From: Azospirillum lipoferum 4B
GTDB lineage: Bacteria; Pseudomonadota; Alphaproteobacteria; Azospirillales; Azospirillaceae
Assembly (NCBI RefSeq): GCF_000283655.1
Contig: NC_016587.1
Coordinates: forward strand, 124,001 to 188,000
DNA length: 64,000 bases
Reading direction: 5' to 3'
The notes under the pieces were generated by a model. It made no database searches and was not told the origin of the DNA. It worked only from the letters and a program-made list of their open reading frames with translations. The position numbers and the translations under genes were made by a program. The stretch's first letter is position 1, and every line of letters begins with the position of its first letter. Of the stretch, positions 24,358-32,532 are shown piece by piece.

Positions 24358-25242
24358 ATGCTGGGAACCGAAGAAGAGGCGGCGGACGGCTACCGGATCC
24401 GCGTGATGAGCCGGGCCGATCTCGATCTGGCCGTCGATTGGGCGCGGGCTGAGGGCTGGAATCCCGGCCTCCACGATGCCGGCGCATTCCATGCCGTCGA
24501 TCCGGCTGGCTTTCTGGTCGGGTTGCTCGACGGGCGGCCGGTGGCCTCGCTGTCGGTCGTGCGGTATCCGGCCAACTTCGGCTTCCTCGGTTTCTACATC
24601 GTGCGGCCGGAGGCGCGCGGGCGGGGCTATGGCTGGCGGCTTTGGCGGGCGGGACTGCGCCATCTGGAGGGCTGCACCGTCGGGCTCGACGGCGTGGTCG
24701 CCCAGCAGGAGAACTACCGCAAATCCGGCTTCGCCCTTTCCCACCGCAACATCCGCTTCGGCGGCACCCTGCCGGACGGCGGAACGGGGCCGGACGGCGG
24801 GACGGGCGGAACCACCCTGGTTGACGCGCGGACGGTGCCCTTCGACCGGCTGACGGCACTGGATGCCGAGCTGTTCCCGGCGCCGCGCCCCGGCTTTCTC
24901 GCCAACTGGATCGCCCTGCCGGGCGCCACGGCGCTGGCGGCGGTGAAGGATGGCGACCTGATCGGCTTTGGGGTGATCCGGCCCTGTCACAGCGGTTTCA
25001 AGATCGGCCCGCTCTATGCCGCCGATGCCGGGGTGGCGCGGGATCTGGTGCTGGCGCTGGGCCGGGCGGCCGGCGAGGGGCCGGTGTTCCTCGACGTGCC
25101 GGAGCCGAACGGGGCAGGCTTGCGGATGGCGGAGGAATTGGGGCTGTCGCCGCAGTTCGAGACGGCGCGGATGTATCTGGGACCGGCGCCGGCAACCGAT
25201 TTGGCGCGGGTGTTCGGGATGACCAGCTTCGAGCTGGGGTGA
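24358..25242 (+). CDS. GNAT acetyltransferase with tandem domains
   Basis: The 294-residue protein has an N-terminal GNAT domain with VRPEARGRGYGWRLW as the acetyl-CoA pyrophosphate loop (around residues 82-96). A C-terminal Acetyltransf_18-type domain ends in the typical DVPEPNGAGLRMAEELG and ETARMYLG segments. A Gly/Asp repeat (GGTGPDGGTGG) links the halves. The substrate is unknown. The start follows a GGAG-type site; it is the only plus-strand gene in this stretch. Confidence 0.82.
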   Translation: MLGTEEEAADGYRIRVMSRADLDLAVDWARAEGWNPGLHDAGAFHAVDPAGFLVGLLDGRPVASLSVVRYPANFGFLGFYIVRPEARGRGYGWRLWRAGLRHLEGCTVGLDGVVAQQENYRKSGFALSHRNIRFGGTLPDGGTGPDGGTGGTTLVDARTVPFDRLTALDAELFPAPRPGFLANWIALPGATALAAVKDGDLIGFGVIRPCHSGFKIGPLYAADAGVARDLVLALGRAAGEGPVFLDVPEPNGAGLRMAEELGLSPQFETARMYLGPAPATDLARVFGMTSFELG

Positions 25243-25277
25243 TGGGGAAGGATGTTCGGCATGGCGGCACCGGACAC

Positions 25278-25772
25278 TCAGCTCCCCATGAATTTCACCA
25301 TCAGGATCTCGTCGACATAGGTCCCATCCACCTTCAGCGCCCGCGGCTCCGTACCGAACGCTTCGAAGCCCAGGCGTTTGTAAAAGCCGATGGCCCGCCC
25401 GTTGGTCGCCGCGACGGAGAGGTGGATTTGCTCGACATGCTCCGCGGCATGGGCGAGCAGGGCGGTCATGACCGCATCGGCCAGACCGCTGCCCCGCCTG
25501 TTCCCGCGGACATAGACCCCCCAAAGCATGCCCTTGTGCCGCGACTTGGCCTGGGTGGGAACCAGCAGCCCGGCGGTGGCGTCGAGCCGCCCGTCGACAA
25601 AGCCGCCGGCGATGTATCCTCCCGCGATCCTGTCGGCGAAGCTGGAAAGGGGACGGGTGCTTTCCTCGGCATGGCTCGATCCGAACGCTTCCGGATGCCG
25701 CTGCAGGGCTTCGAGGCGGAGCGAGCGGTACTCCTCCGCGTCGTCCGGCAACAGCCGTCTCACCACCGTCAT
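25278..25772 (-). CDS. GNAT family N-acetyltransferase
   Basis: A single-domain 164-residue acetyltransferase. It opens MTVVRRLLPDDAEEYRSLRLEAL, and has the acetyl-CoA loop YVRGNRRGSGLADAVM and C-terminal ATNGRAIGFYKRLGFEAFGTEPRAL. Its ATG overlaps the vapC stop by four bases, an uncommon partner for a toxin gene, so it may be cotranscribed with the VapBC module. Substrate is unknown; GNAT toxins exist, but nothing here marks it as one. Confidence 0.85.
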   Translation of the reverse strand: MTVVRRLLPDDAEEYRSLRLEALQRHPEAFGSSHAEESTRPLSSFADRIAGGYIAGGFVDGRLDATAGLLVPTQAKSRHKGMLWGVYVRGNRRGSGLADAVMTALLAHAAEHVEQIHLSVAATNGRAIGFYKRLGFEAFGTEPRALKVDGTYVDEILMVKFMGS

Positions 25773-26179
25773 TCCGGCCGGCTTTCCAGCCAGTTTTCCA
25801 CGGCCAGTCCCCGGACGCGCTGAAACTCTCGCACATTCGCCGTCACCAGGATGACGCCGAGCGTCCGGGCATGGGCGGCGATCAGCAGGTCGTTGCCGCC
25901 GATAGGATGGCCGGCCGTCTCCAACTCCGCCCGGATATTACCGTATTCGGCATCGGCCGGCGGTTCGAGCGGAAGCACGGCGACGTCGGCCAGCAACGCC
26001 TCGACCCTCTGCGACAGCTTGGCCGATGCCTTCTTCGCGGCGCCGTATCGCAATTCCGCAGCCACCACGATGCTGGTGCAGATCGCATCCTCGCCGACAC
26101 GCCGCACATGCCCGGCCACCGGGCCGGCCGGATTGCGGATCAGGTCGCTCATGGCGTTGGTGTCGAGCAGGTAGAGCAT
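25769..26179 (-). CDS. vapC: PIN-domain ribonuclease toxin (VapC family)
   Basis: The 136-residue protein has the PIN acidic residues D6 (YLLDTN), E42 (AAELRYG) and D97 (GGNDLLIAAHA). The C-terminal VTANVREFQRVRGLAVENW is typical of the VapC/FitB group, where the fourth acidic position is often Asn. It cleaves RNA when not bound by its antitoxin. Its ATG overlaps the antitoxin stop. Confidence 0.92.
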   Translation of the reverse strand: MLYLLDTNAMSDLIRNPAGPVAGHVRRVGEDAICTSIVVAAELRYGAAKKASAKLSQRVEALLADVAVLPLEPPADAEYGNIRAELETAGHPIGGNDLLIAAHARTLGVILVTANVREFQRVRGLAVENWLESRPE

Positions 26180-26430
26180 CAGAAAATGTCCTTCGGCGCG
26201 ACCGGCTGATCGTCGATATCGGGGAATTCCTCCTCCAGCGGCTCCCAGCTCTCGAGCAGTGCCAGAAGCCCCTTCTTGCGGATCGGTTCGATGATCAGCC
26301 GGTCGCCGTCGCGGCTGATGAAGACGGACTCGCCGGGAAGCTCGAATTCGGCGGGAATGCGGACGGCCTGGCTGCGGTTGTTGCGGAACAGGCGGACTTG
26401 CCGGCGCTGCGGCGTCGCTGGCTGTGGCAT
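26179..26430 (-). CDS. vapB: AbrB-fold antitoxin (VapB family)
   Basis: The 83-residue protein has an N-terminal swapped-hairpin DNA-binding domain (QVRLFRNNRSQAVRIPAEFELPGESVFISRDGDRLIIEPI). A C-terminal acidic tail (LESWEPLEEEFPDIDD) would wrap VapC. It is directly upstream of vapC with an ATGA overlap, and its own palindromic operator lies just before its start. Confidence 0.9.
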   Translation of the reverse strand: MPQPATPQRRQVRLFRNNRSQAVRIPAEFELPGESVFISRDGDRLIIEPIRKKGLLALLESWEPLEEEFPDIDDQPVAPKDIF

Positions 26431-26444
26431 GGTCGGGCCTCCCG

Positions 26445-26467
26445 ATGCATATGCATGTTGTATATGC
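26445..26467. promoter_or_regulatory. Palindromic operator of vapBC
   Basis: The segment has ATGCATATGCAT followed by GTTGTATATGC, giving overlapping dyads 15 bp before vapB. Toxin-antitoxin complexes typically bind such sites; this is by position, not demonstrated. Confidence 0.45.
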
Positions 26468-26520
26468 CAGGAGTCGCCCGGTGGTCAATCGACCGCCGGG
26501 AGGAAACAGGTGGGAGCGCC

Positions 26521-27426
26521 TCACCCCGCCGCCGTCTTCTCCAGCGAGCGGATGATGTGTTCGGCCAGCAGTTCCACCGCCTTGGGCAGCGGGCCGGGCT
26601 GGCGGTAGAGGGCGGTTTCGATGTCGGGCAAATCGGGCAGGTCGTGTTCGGCGTTCACGATGTGGAAGCCGGGGGCCAGCATGTCCTTGGGCAGGATGGT
26701 CACGCCCAGCCCGGCCGTCACCGCCGCCTTGATGCCGGCGAGGCTGGGGCTGGTGTAGGCCATGCGCCAGGGGCGGCCGCGGGCGTCCAGCGCGTCGATG
26801 GCGCGCTTGCGGTGGATGTCCGGCGGCGGGGCCAGCACCAGCGGGACCGGGGCGCCCGCATCGAGGATCAGGCGGTCGGACGCCACCCAGAACAGCGGCT
26901 CGCGCCAGACCTTGACGCCGCCGGCCGGACCCTGCGGCTCCCGCTTGCACAGGACGAGGTCGTATTCGCCGCGGGAAAAGCGGTCGAGCAGGTTGATGGT
27001 GAAGTCGCACTGCACCTCCAGCGCCACCTGGGGATGGGCGCGGGAGAAGCGCCACAGCACGTCGGGCAGATGGGCGGTGGCGAAATCCTCCGGCGTGCCG
27101 AGCCGCACCACGCCGCCTACCTCCGGCTCCATCAGCAGGGCGCAGGCCTCGCCCGCCATGCCCAGCAGGCGGCGGGCATAGGTCAGCAGGATCTCGCCGT
27201 CGGGGGTCAGGTCCAGGCCGCGGCCCTCGCGCAGGAACAGGCGCTTGCCCAAGCCGTCCTCCAGCCGCTTGATCTGCAGGCTGATGGTGGACTGGGTGCG
27301 GCCCAGCCGCTCCGCCGCGCGGGTGAAGCCGCCGCTGTCGACGATGGTCACGAAGGTGCGCAACAGGTCGAGGTCGAAGGGCGGCAGCGGAGTGGGCATG
27401 GTGGGCGGTGGGGCGGGCGGGGTCAT
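26521..27426 (-). CDS. LysR-family transcriptional regulator
   Basis: The 301-residue regulator has an N-terminal winged helix (DLDLLRTFVTIVDSGGFTRAAERLGRTQSTISLQIKRLE) and a ligand-binding domain of two alpha/beta lobes. It sits 23 bp downstream of the SbtA-type permease on the same strand, so it may be cotranscribed. An inner ATG at 27399 (MPTPLPPF) would give 292 residues; neither start has a strong ribosome-binding site. The target is plausibly the permease; unlike most LysR pairs it is not divergent. Confidence 0.87.
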   Translation of the reverse strand: MTPPAPPPTMPTPLPPFDLDLLRTFVTIVDSGGFTRAAERLGRTQSTISLQIKRLEDGLGKRLFLREGRGLDLTPDGEILLTYARRLLGMAGEACALLMEPEVGGVVRLGTPEDFATAHLPDVLWRFSRAHPQVALEVQCDFTINLLDRFSRGEYDLVLCKREPQGPAGGVKVWREPLFWVASDRLILDAGAPVPLVLAPPPDIHRKRAIDALDARGRPWRMAYTSPSLAGIKAAVTAGLGVTILPKDMLAPGFHIVNAEHDLPDLPDIETALYRQPGPLPKAVELLAEHIIRSLEKTAAG

Positions 27427-27449
27427 GATGGCGGTTCCAGCTCGGCCGG

Positions 27450-28487
27450 TCAGCTCAGCACCGCCCGGCTCACTGCGAGGTAGAGTGGAATACCGACGAG
27501 GATGTTGAAAGGAAATGTGATGCCCAGCGACAGCGGAAGCGACAGCCCCGGCTCCGCCGCCGGCAGGGCGTGGCGCAGCGCCGCCGGCACCGCGATGTAG
27601 GAGGCGCTGGCGCACAGCGTCACCAGCAGGGCGGCGTCGCCGAGGCCGAGCCCCAGGGCGGCGGCGGCGGCCAGACCGATCCCGGCGCCGATCAGCGGCA
27701 TGACGATGCCGAAGGCGATCAGCCGCGGGCTGAGCGAGGCCGCTTCCCGCAGGCGGGAGGTGGCGAGATAACCCATCTCCAGCAGGAACAGGCACAGCAC
27801 GCCGTCCCAGGGGGCGATGAACAGGCCGTGCAGGCTCTGCAGGCCGGGCTTGCCGATGACGAGGCCGACCAGCAGCGACCCCGCCAGCAGCAGGACGGAG
27901 CCGTTGAAGGCCGCCTCGCGGATCGCGTCCTTGATCGAGCCGCCCCGGGCCGGCTCGCCGCCGCCGGACCCGCCGAGCGGAACCGACCCAAGCGGAACCG
28001 TCATGGTGGCGCCGTTGCCGCCAGCCGCGACGCCCGACACCATGCCGGTGGCCCCCGCCAGCAGCAGGCCGCTGACGATGGCCGGGCCTTCCATGATCGC
28101 CAGCGCCGCGACCATGTGGCCGCCGAAGGTGACGCCCTGGCTTTCCAGCAGCTTGGTGGCGGTGACGAAGGTGACGAGGCTGACCGATCCGTAATGGGCG
28201 GCGATGGCGGCGGAGTTGACCTGATCCAGCCCGACCGCCGAGCGCAGCAGGCCGAAGCCCAGGATCGGCATCAGCAGGCTGAGCAGCGCGGCCGTCAGCA
28301 GCAGCGGCAACACCGAGCCCACATCGGCGCCGGCCAGCGCAACGCCGCCCTTCAGGCCGATGGCGACCAGCAGATAGGCGGCAAGCGCCTTGCCGAAGCC
28401 CTCCGGGAATGGAATGCGCGCCCCGGTCAGCGCAATGGCGGCACCAAGGCCGAAGAACAGGATCGGTGCGGACAGCAGCGCGTCCAT
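27450..28487 (-). CDS. Sodium-dependent bicarbonate permease (SbtA-like)
   Basis: This 345-residue integral membrane protein has about 10 hydrophobic segments in two inverted halves. Characteristic segments include FPEGFGKALAAYLLVAIGLKGG, AIAAHYGSVSLVTFVTATKLLESQG, and the C-terminal LLVTLCASASYIAVPAALRHALPAAEPGLSL. A Gly/Ser-rich cytoplasmic loop is in the middle. SbtA moves bicarbonate with sodium; the noncyanobacterial relatives are little studied. No gene for the SbtB regulator is adjacent. Confidence 0.82.
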   Translation of the reverse strand: MDALLSAPILFFGLGAAIALTGARIPFPEGFGKALAAYLLVAIGLKGGVALAGADVGSVLPLLLTAALLSLLMPILGFGLLRSAVGLDQVNSAAIAAHYGSVSLVTFVTATKLLESQGVTFGGHMVAALAIMEGPAIVSGLLLAGATGMVSGVAAGGNGATMTVPLGSVPLGGSGGGEPARGGSIKDAIREAAFNGSVLLLAGSLLVGLVIGKPGLQSLHGLFIAPWDGVLCLFLLEMGYLATSRLREAASLSPRLIAFGIVMPLIGAGIGLAAAAALGLGLGDAALLVTLCASASYIAVPAALRHALPAAEPGLSLPLSLGITFPFNILVGIPLYLAVSRAVLS

Positions 28488-28635
28488 AATGGATCATCCC
28501 TTGTCAAAATCGTCAGCGCGGGTCATGCCGCACTGCGGCAACCCCATTGGCCGGACGCTAACGAGGGATGCGCCTCATGGGAAATTGATAGTTTTCTGCA
28601 CTTCCATTGATTTTTTCAATGACAAGCGGAGTGCG

Positions 28636-28908
28636 TCACGCCAGCAGATCGTCCTGCCGGTTGCGGCGCATCCACAGGGCGGCGTAGCTGCACAGGGGCA
28701 GGATCTTCAGCCCTTCGGCGCGGGCGGCCTCCATCACGCCTTCCATCAGGCGGCCGGCGGCGCCGGTGCCGCGCAGCGACGGCGGGGCCTCGACATAGGA
28801 AATCACCAGGGTCCGGCCGTTGCGGCGGTAGTCGGCATAGACCGTCCGGTTGCCGACCGCCAGTTCGAACCGGTTCATGGTGCGGTTGTCGGTGACCGCC
28901 TGTTCCAT
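28636..28908 (-). CDS. Small GNAT-like acetyltransferase (NATD1/YjdJ type)
   Basis: This 90-residue mini-GNAT has FELAVGNRTVYADYRRNGRTLVISYVEAPPSLRGTGAAGRLME, with the acetyl-CoA loop RGTGAAG, then ILPLCSYAALWMRRN. Such small proteins have unknown acceptors. It is separated from the permease gene by a 148-bp promoter region. Confidence 0.8.
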   Translation of the reverse strand: MEQAVTDNRTMNRFELAVGNRTVYADYRRNGRTLVISYVEAPPSLRGTGAAGRLMEGVMEAARAEGLKILPLCSYAALWMRRNRQDDLLA

Positions 28909-28996
28909 GCTGATCGCTCCGTCGGTTGTGGGGGGGCTCCCTGCAAGGTGGGGTCGGGAGCGGTGGACGGCAGCCCCCTTTTGCGCGGAAGCGCCC

Positions 28997-29704
28997 TCAG
29001 TCGCCCTGCCAGCCGCAGGCGGACAGCGCGTCCCGCATATGCGCCGGTGCCGGGGCGACGGCGCTCACCGCCGCATAGTCGAAGGCCATGCGGAAGGCGA
29101 CGGAGCGGGCCAGCAGGTGCAGGTTGCCGGGGGGCAGGCGTTCGGGGCCGTAGAAGGGCTCCCCCACCAGCGGGCAGCCGATGGCGGCGCAATGGACGCG
29201 GATCTGGTGGGTCCGGCCGGTGCGCGGGCGAAGCTCCAGCCAGGAGCGGCCATCGGCGCCGGTGCCCAGGACGCGGTACTCGGTGACCGCCGGCTGGCCC
29301 GCCGGGTCGGGCAGGATGGTCCAGGAGGAGCGCGACGCACCGGGTTCGATCCGCTTCAGCAGCGGCAGGTCGATCACGCCGGATTCGGCATCCGGGATGC
29401 CGTCGGCCACCGCCCAATAGGTCTTCTCCACATGGCCGGCGGCGAACATCTGGCCGAAGCGCTTCAGTGCCCAGGGGGTGCGGCCCAGGATCAGGCAGCC
29501 GGCGGTGTCGCGGTCCAGCCGGTGGGCGAGCTTGGGCGGCTCGCCGTCCGGCTCGCCGAGGAAGGGCAGGTAGAGCTCCAGATGGTCGGTGATGCGTCCG
29601 GCCTTGTGGACGGCCAGACCGGCCGGCTTGTCGATGACGAAGCACAGCTCGTCCTGATGGAGTACGCGGGCGCGCAGCGAGTCGGGGGTCATGGCCCGCA
29701 GCAT
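28997..29704 (-). CDS. RluA-family 23S rRNA/tRNA pseudouridine synthase
   Basis: The 235-residue protein has the RluA catalytic motif HRLDRDTAGCLILGRT, whose second Asp is nucleophilic. GRTHQIRVHCAAIGCPLVGEPFYG is the second conserved segment. It lacks an S4 domain, so it is the short RluA-like form; target base is unknown. Start codon options are 29704 (MLRAMTP) or 29692. Confidence 0.9.
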   Translation of the reverse strand: MLRAMTPDSLRARVLHQDELCFVIDKPAGLAVHKAGRITDHLELYLPFLGEPDGEPPKLAHRLDRDTAGCLILGRTPWALKRFGQMFAAGHVEKTYWAVADGIPDAESGVIDLPLLKRIEPGASRSSWTILPDPAGQPAVTEYRVLGTGADGRSWLELRPRTGRTHQIRVHCAAIGCPLVGEPFYGPERLPPGNLHLLARSVAFRMAFDYAAVSAVAPAPAHMRDALSACGWQGD

Positions 29705-30105
29705 GGTCGCCGCCGCGCCTTTCGCGCAAGGGCCGTGAACCGCATGTCATACGGAAAGCGGGGCGGTGCAGCGATGAGGGGGCGATGGGCGAAACGGGCA
29801 GCGGCACGGTGTCGCGCCTTTGGTTTTCCGTAGTTTTACAAGCGTTGCCGCCTATGAGAAAGGTCCGGGGCGGCTTCGGACCTTGCGGATAAAGATCGGC
29901 CGGAATGAGGACATTCGGCCGGTTTTCATTTGATTTCGGCCGCCGGGACTAGCCTTTTGCCCGGTCTCGGAAGGTTTGTTGCGCAGTCGCGGAAGGCGTG
30001 GCAGAAAGCCCCGGAACACGGTCGTGCTTCCGCCGGCTCCGCTTGCGGTCGGGCAATGCCGTGGGACCATGGATTTGACTTCGCCTCAACCACAAGAGAC
30101 GTCCA
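29705..30105. other. 401-bp intergenic region upstream of galU with two hairpins
   Basis: No gene is visible. AAGGTCCG/CGGACCTT forms a hairpin at 29859-29885. A second imperfect stem with CGGCC arms at 29896-29922 is followed by GTTTTC on the plus strand, terminator-like. There is no plus-strand gene upstream for it to end, so a small plus-strand RNA is possible. The promoter of galU must lie in this region too. Confidence 0.45.
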
Positions 30106-30975
30106 ATGCGGAAACCCGTGCGCAAGGTGGTGTTCCCGGTCGCCGGTCTCGGCACGCGCTTCCTGCCGGCCACCAAGGCCATCCCGAAAGAGATGCTGCC
30201 CCTGGTCGACCGCCCCCTGCTGCAGCACGCCGTCGAAGAGGCGCGCGCCGCCGGCATCGAGGATTTCGTTTTCGTCACCGGCCGTTCCAAGCGCGCCATC
30301 GAAGACCATTTCGACGCCGATACCGAACTGAACCGCACGCTTGAAGAGCGCGGCAAGCAGGACGCACTGGAGGAGGTCCGCCACAGCGAGATCGCCCCCG
30401 GCCGCTGCTTCTACACCCGCCAGCAGGTTCCGCTCGGCCTCGGCCACGCCGTGTGGTGCGCCCGCGCCCTGATCGGCAACGACCCGTTCGCCATCGTGCT
30501 GCCCGACGATTACGTCCAGGGCAAGACCCCCTGCCTGAAGCAGATGGTCGAGGCCTATGAGGAGGTCGGCGGCAACATCGTCGCGGTGGTCGACGTGCCG
30601 CGCGAACGCACCAGCAGCTACGGCATCCTGGACGTCGAGAAGGACGACGGCCGTCTGGCCACCGTCCGCGGCCTGGTGGAGAAGCCCAAGCCGGAAGAGG
30701 CGCCGTCGACCCTGTCGATCATCGGCCGCTACATCCTGCAGCCGGAAATCTTCGATCATCTGGAAAAGCAGCAGCGCGGCGCCGGCAACGAGATCCAGCT
30801 GACCGACGCCATGGCCAAGCTGATCGGCAACCAGCCCTTCCACGGCCTGCGCTTCGAAGGCACCCGCTACGACTGCGGCGACAAGGTCGGCTTCATCGAG
30901 GCGACGCTCGCCCACGCGCTGAACCGGCCGGACATGGCCGACAAGGTGCGCGAGATGCTGCGCAAATATTGCTGA
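30106..30975 (+). CDS. galU: UTP-glucose-1-phosphate uridylyltransferase
   Basis: The 289-residue enzyme makes UDP-glucose for surface polysaccharides. Family motifs are VFPVAGLGTRFLPATKAIPKEMLPL (nucleotide and catalytic loop), the FAIVLPDDYV metal-binding region, RYDCGDKVGFIEATL near the C-terminus, and GNEIQLTDAM. Start at MRKPVRKVV, with length typical. It heads the galU-ugd-phosphomannomutase series, which share direction. Confidence 0.95.
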   Translation: MRKPVRKVVFPVAGLGTRFLPATKAIPKEMLPLVDRPLLQHAVEEARAAGIEDFVFVTGRSKRAIEDHFDADTELNRTLEERGKQDALEEVRHSEIAPGRCFYTRQQVPLGLGHAVWCARALIGNDPFAIVLPDDYVQGKTPCLKQMVEAYEEVGGNIVAVVDVPRERTSSYGILDVEKDDGRLATVRGLVEKPKPEEAPSTLSIIGRYILQPEIFDHLEKQQRGAGNEIQLTDAMAKLIGNQPFHGLRFEGTRYDCGDKVGFIEATLAHALNRPDMADKVREMLRKYC

Positions 30976-31161
30976 CCGACGGGCAGCATGCATGATGCCG
31001 CGCCCGCCCCGTCCCCTGACCCGGACGGCGGCGGGCACGTGCGTTCGTGCTGCGCCTTGGAGCAAGCCGGCCGATTCGGAGGCCGGACATGAGGAACGCC
31101 CGGCAAGGGCATCCCAGAGACATACAGGTTTCCTGACTTTCAAGGACTTGAGGGGGACGCG

Positions 31162-32493
31162 ATGCGCATAGCGATGATCGGCACGGGCTATGTCGGCCTG
31201 GTCTCCGGCGCCTGCTTTTCGGAATTCGGCGTGCACGTCACCTGCGTCGACAAGGACGCGGGCAAGATCGAGCGGCTGAAGCGCGGCGAGATTCCGATCT
31301 ACGAGCCCGGCCTGGACGACCTCGTCGCCCGCAACGTCGCGGCCGGCCGCCTGTCCTTCACGCTGGACCTGAAGGAGGCGATGCAGGGCGTCGACGCCGT
31401 GTTCATCGCGGTGGGCACCCCGTCGCGCCGCGGCGACGGCCATGCCGACCTGTCCTATGTCTATGGCGCCGCCGAGGAGATCGCCCGGCATCTCGACCAC
31501 TACACGGTGGTGGTGACCAAGTCGACCGTGCCGGTCGGGACGGGCCGCGAGGTCGAGGCGATCATCCGCCGCGTGCGGCCCGACGCCGAGTTCGACATCG
31601 CCTCCAACCCCGAATTCCTGCGCGAGGGCTCTGCCATCGGCGACTTCATGCGGCCGGACCGCGTCGTCATCGGCGCCACTTCGGACCGCGCGGGCGAGGT
31701 GATGCGTCGGCTCTACCGGCCGCTCTACCTGATCGAGACGCCGATCGTGGTGACCTCGCTGGAGACGGCGGAGCTGACCAAATACGCCGCCAACACCTTC
31801 CTGGCCGCCAAGATCACCTTCATCAACGAGATCGCCGACCTGTGCGAGAAGGTCGGCGCCAACGTCCATGACGTGGCGCGCGGCATCGGGCTGGACGGCC
31901 GCATCGGCAAGAAGTTCCTGCACCCCGGTCCGGGTTACGGCGGCTCCTGCTTCCCGAAGGACACGCTGGCGCTGGTCCGCACCGCCCAGCAGGTGGGCAG
32001 CCCGCTGCGCATCATCGAGACGGTGGTGGACATCAACGACAAGCGCAAGAAGCAGATGGCCGAGCGCATCATCGCCGCCTGCGGCGGGTCTGTGGACGGC
32101 AAGACCGTCGCGGTGCTGGGCGTCGCCTTCAAGCCGAACACCGACGACATGCGCGACAGCCCGTCGCTGGACATCGTCCCGGCCTTGCAGGCGGCCGGCG
32201 CCCATGTGCGCGCCTTCGACCCGGCGGCGATGCACGAGGCCGAGAAGCTGCTGCCCGGCGTGGAATGGGCCAAGGACGCCTACGGCACCTTGGAAGGGGC
32301 CGACTGCGTCGCTATTCTCACGGAGTGGAACGAATTCCGCGCGCTCGACCTGCGTCGGGTGAAGTCGATGCTGAAGCGGCCGGTGATGATCGACCTGCGC
32401 AACATCTACAACCCCGAGGACATGGCGAAGGCCGGCTTCACCTATACCTCCATCGGCCGGCCGTCGCCGGCCGGCGGGATGGACCGCGGCTGA
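31162..32493 (+). CDS. ugd: UDP-glucose 6-dehydrogenase
   Basis: The 443-residue enzyme oxidises UDP-glucose to UDP-glucuronate with NAD+. It has an N-terminal Rossmann motif MIGTGYVGLVSGACFSEFG, the ASNPEFLREGSAIGDFMRPDR segment, and the catalytic cysteine in GPGYGGSCFPKD. The downstream NTDDMRDSPSLDIVPAL is the UDP-sugar domain. It lies 186 bp after galU, possibly with its own promoter; the gap holds no other gene. Confidence 0.95.
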   Translation: MRIAMIGTGYVGLVSGACFSEFGVHVTCVDKDAGKIERLKRGEIPIYEPGLDDLVARNVAAGRLSFTLDLKEAMQGVDAVFIAVGTPSRRGDGHADLSYVYGAAEEIARHLDHYTVVVTKSTVPVGTGREVEAIIRRVRPDAEFDIASNPEFLREGSAIGDFMRPDRVVIGATSDRAGEVMRRLYRPLYLIETPIVVTSLETAELTKYAANTFLAAKITFINEIADLCEKVGANVHDVARGIGLDGRIGKKFLHPGPGYGGSCFPKDTLALVRTAQQVGSPLRIIETVVDINDKRKKQMAERIIAACGGSVDGKTVAVLGVAFKPNTDDMRDSPSLDIVPALQAAGAHVRAFDPAAMHEAEKLLPGVEWAKDAYGTLEGADCVAILTEWNEFRALDLRRVKSMLKRPVMIDLRNIYNPEDMAKAGFTYTSIGRPSPAGGMDRG

Positions 32494-32532
32494 CGGTCCA
32501 AAGACGGCGTCCAACAGAGGACTAACGAGACG

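Noticed and set aside
29896-29926. Terminator of the RluA-type gene
   Set aside because: The T-run follows on the plus strand, whereas that gene is on the minus strand and ends at 28997.
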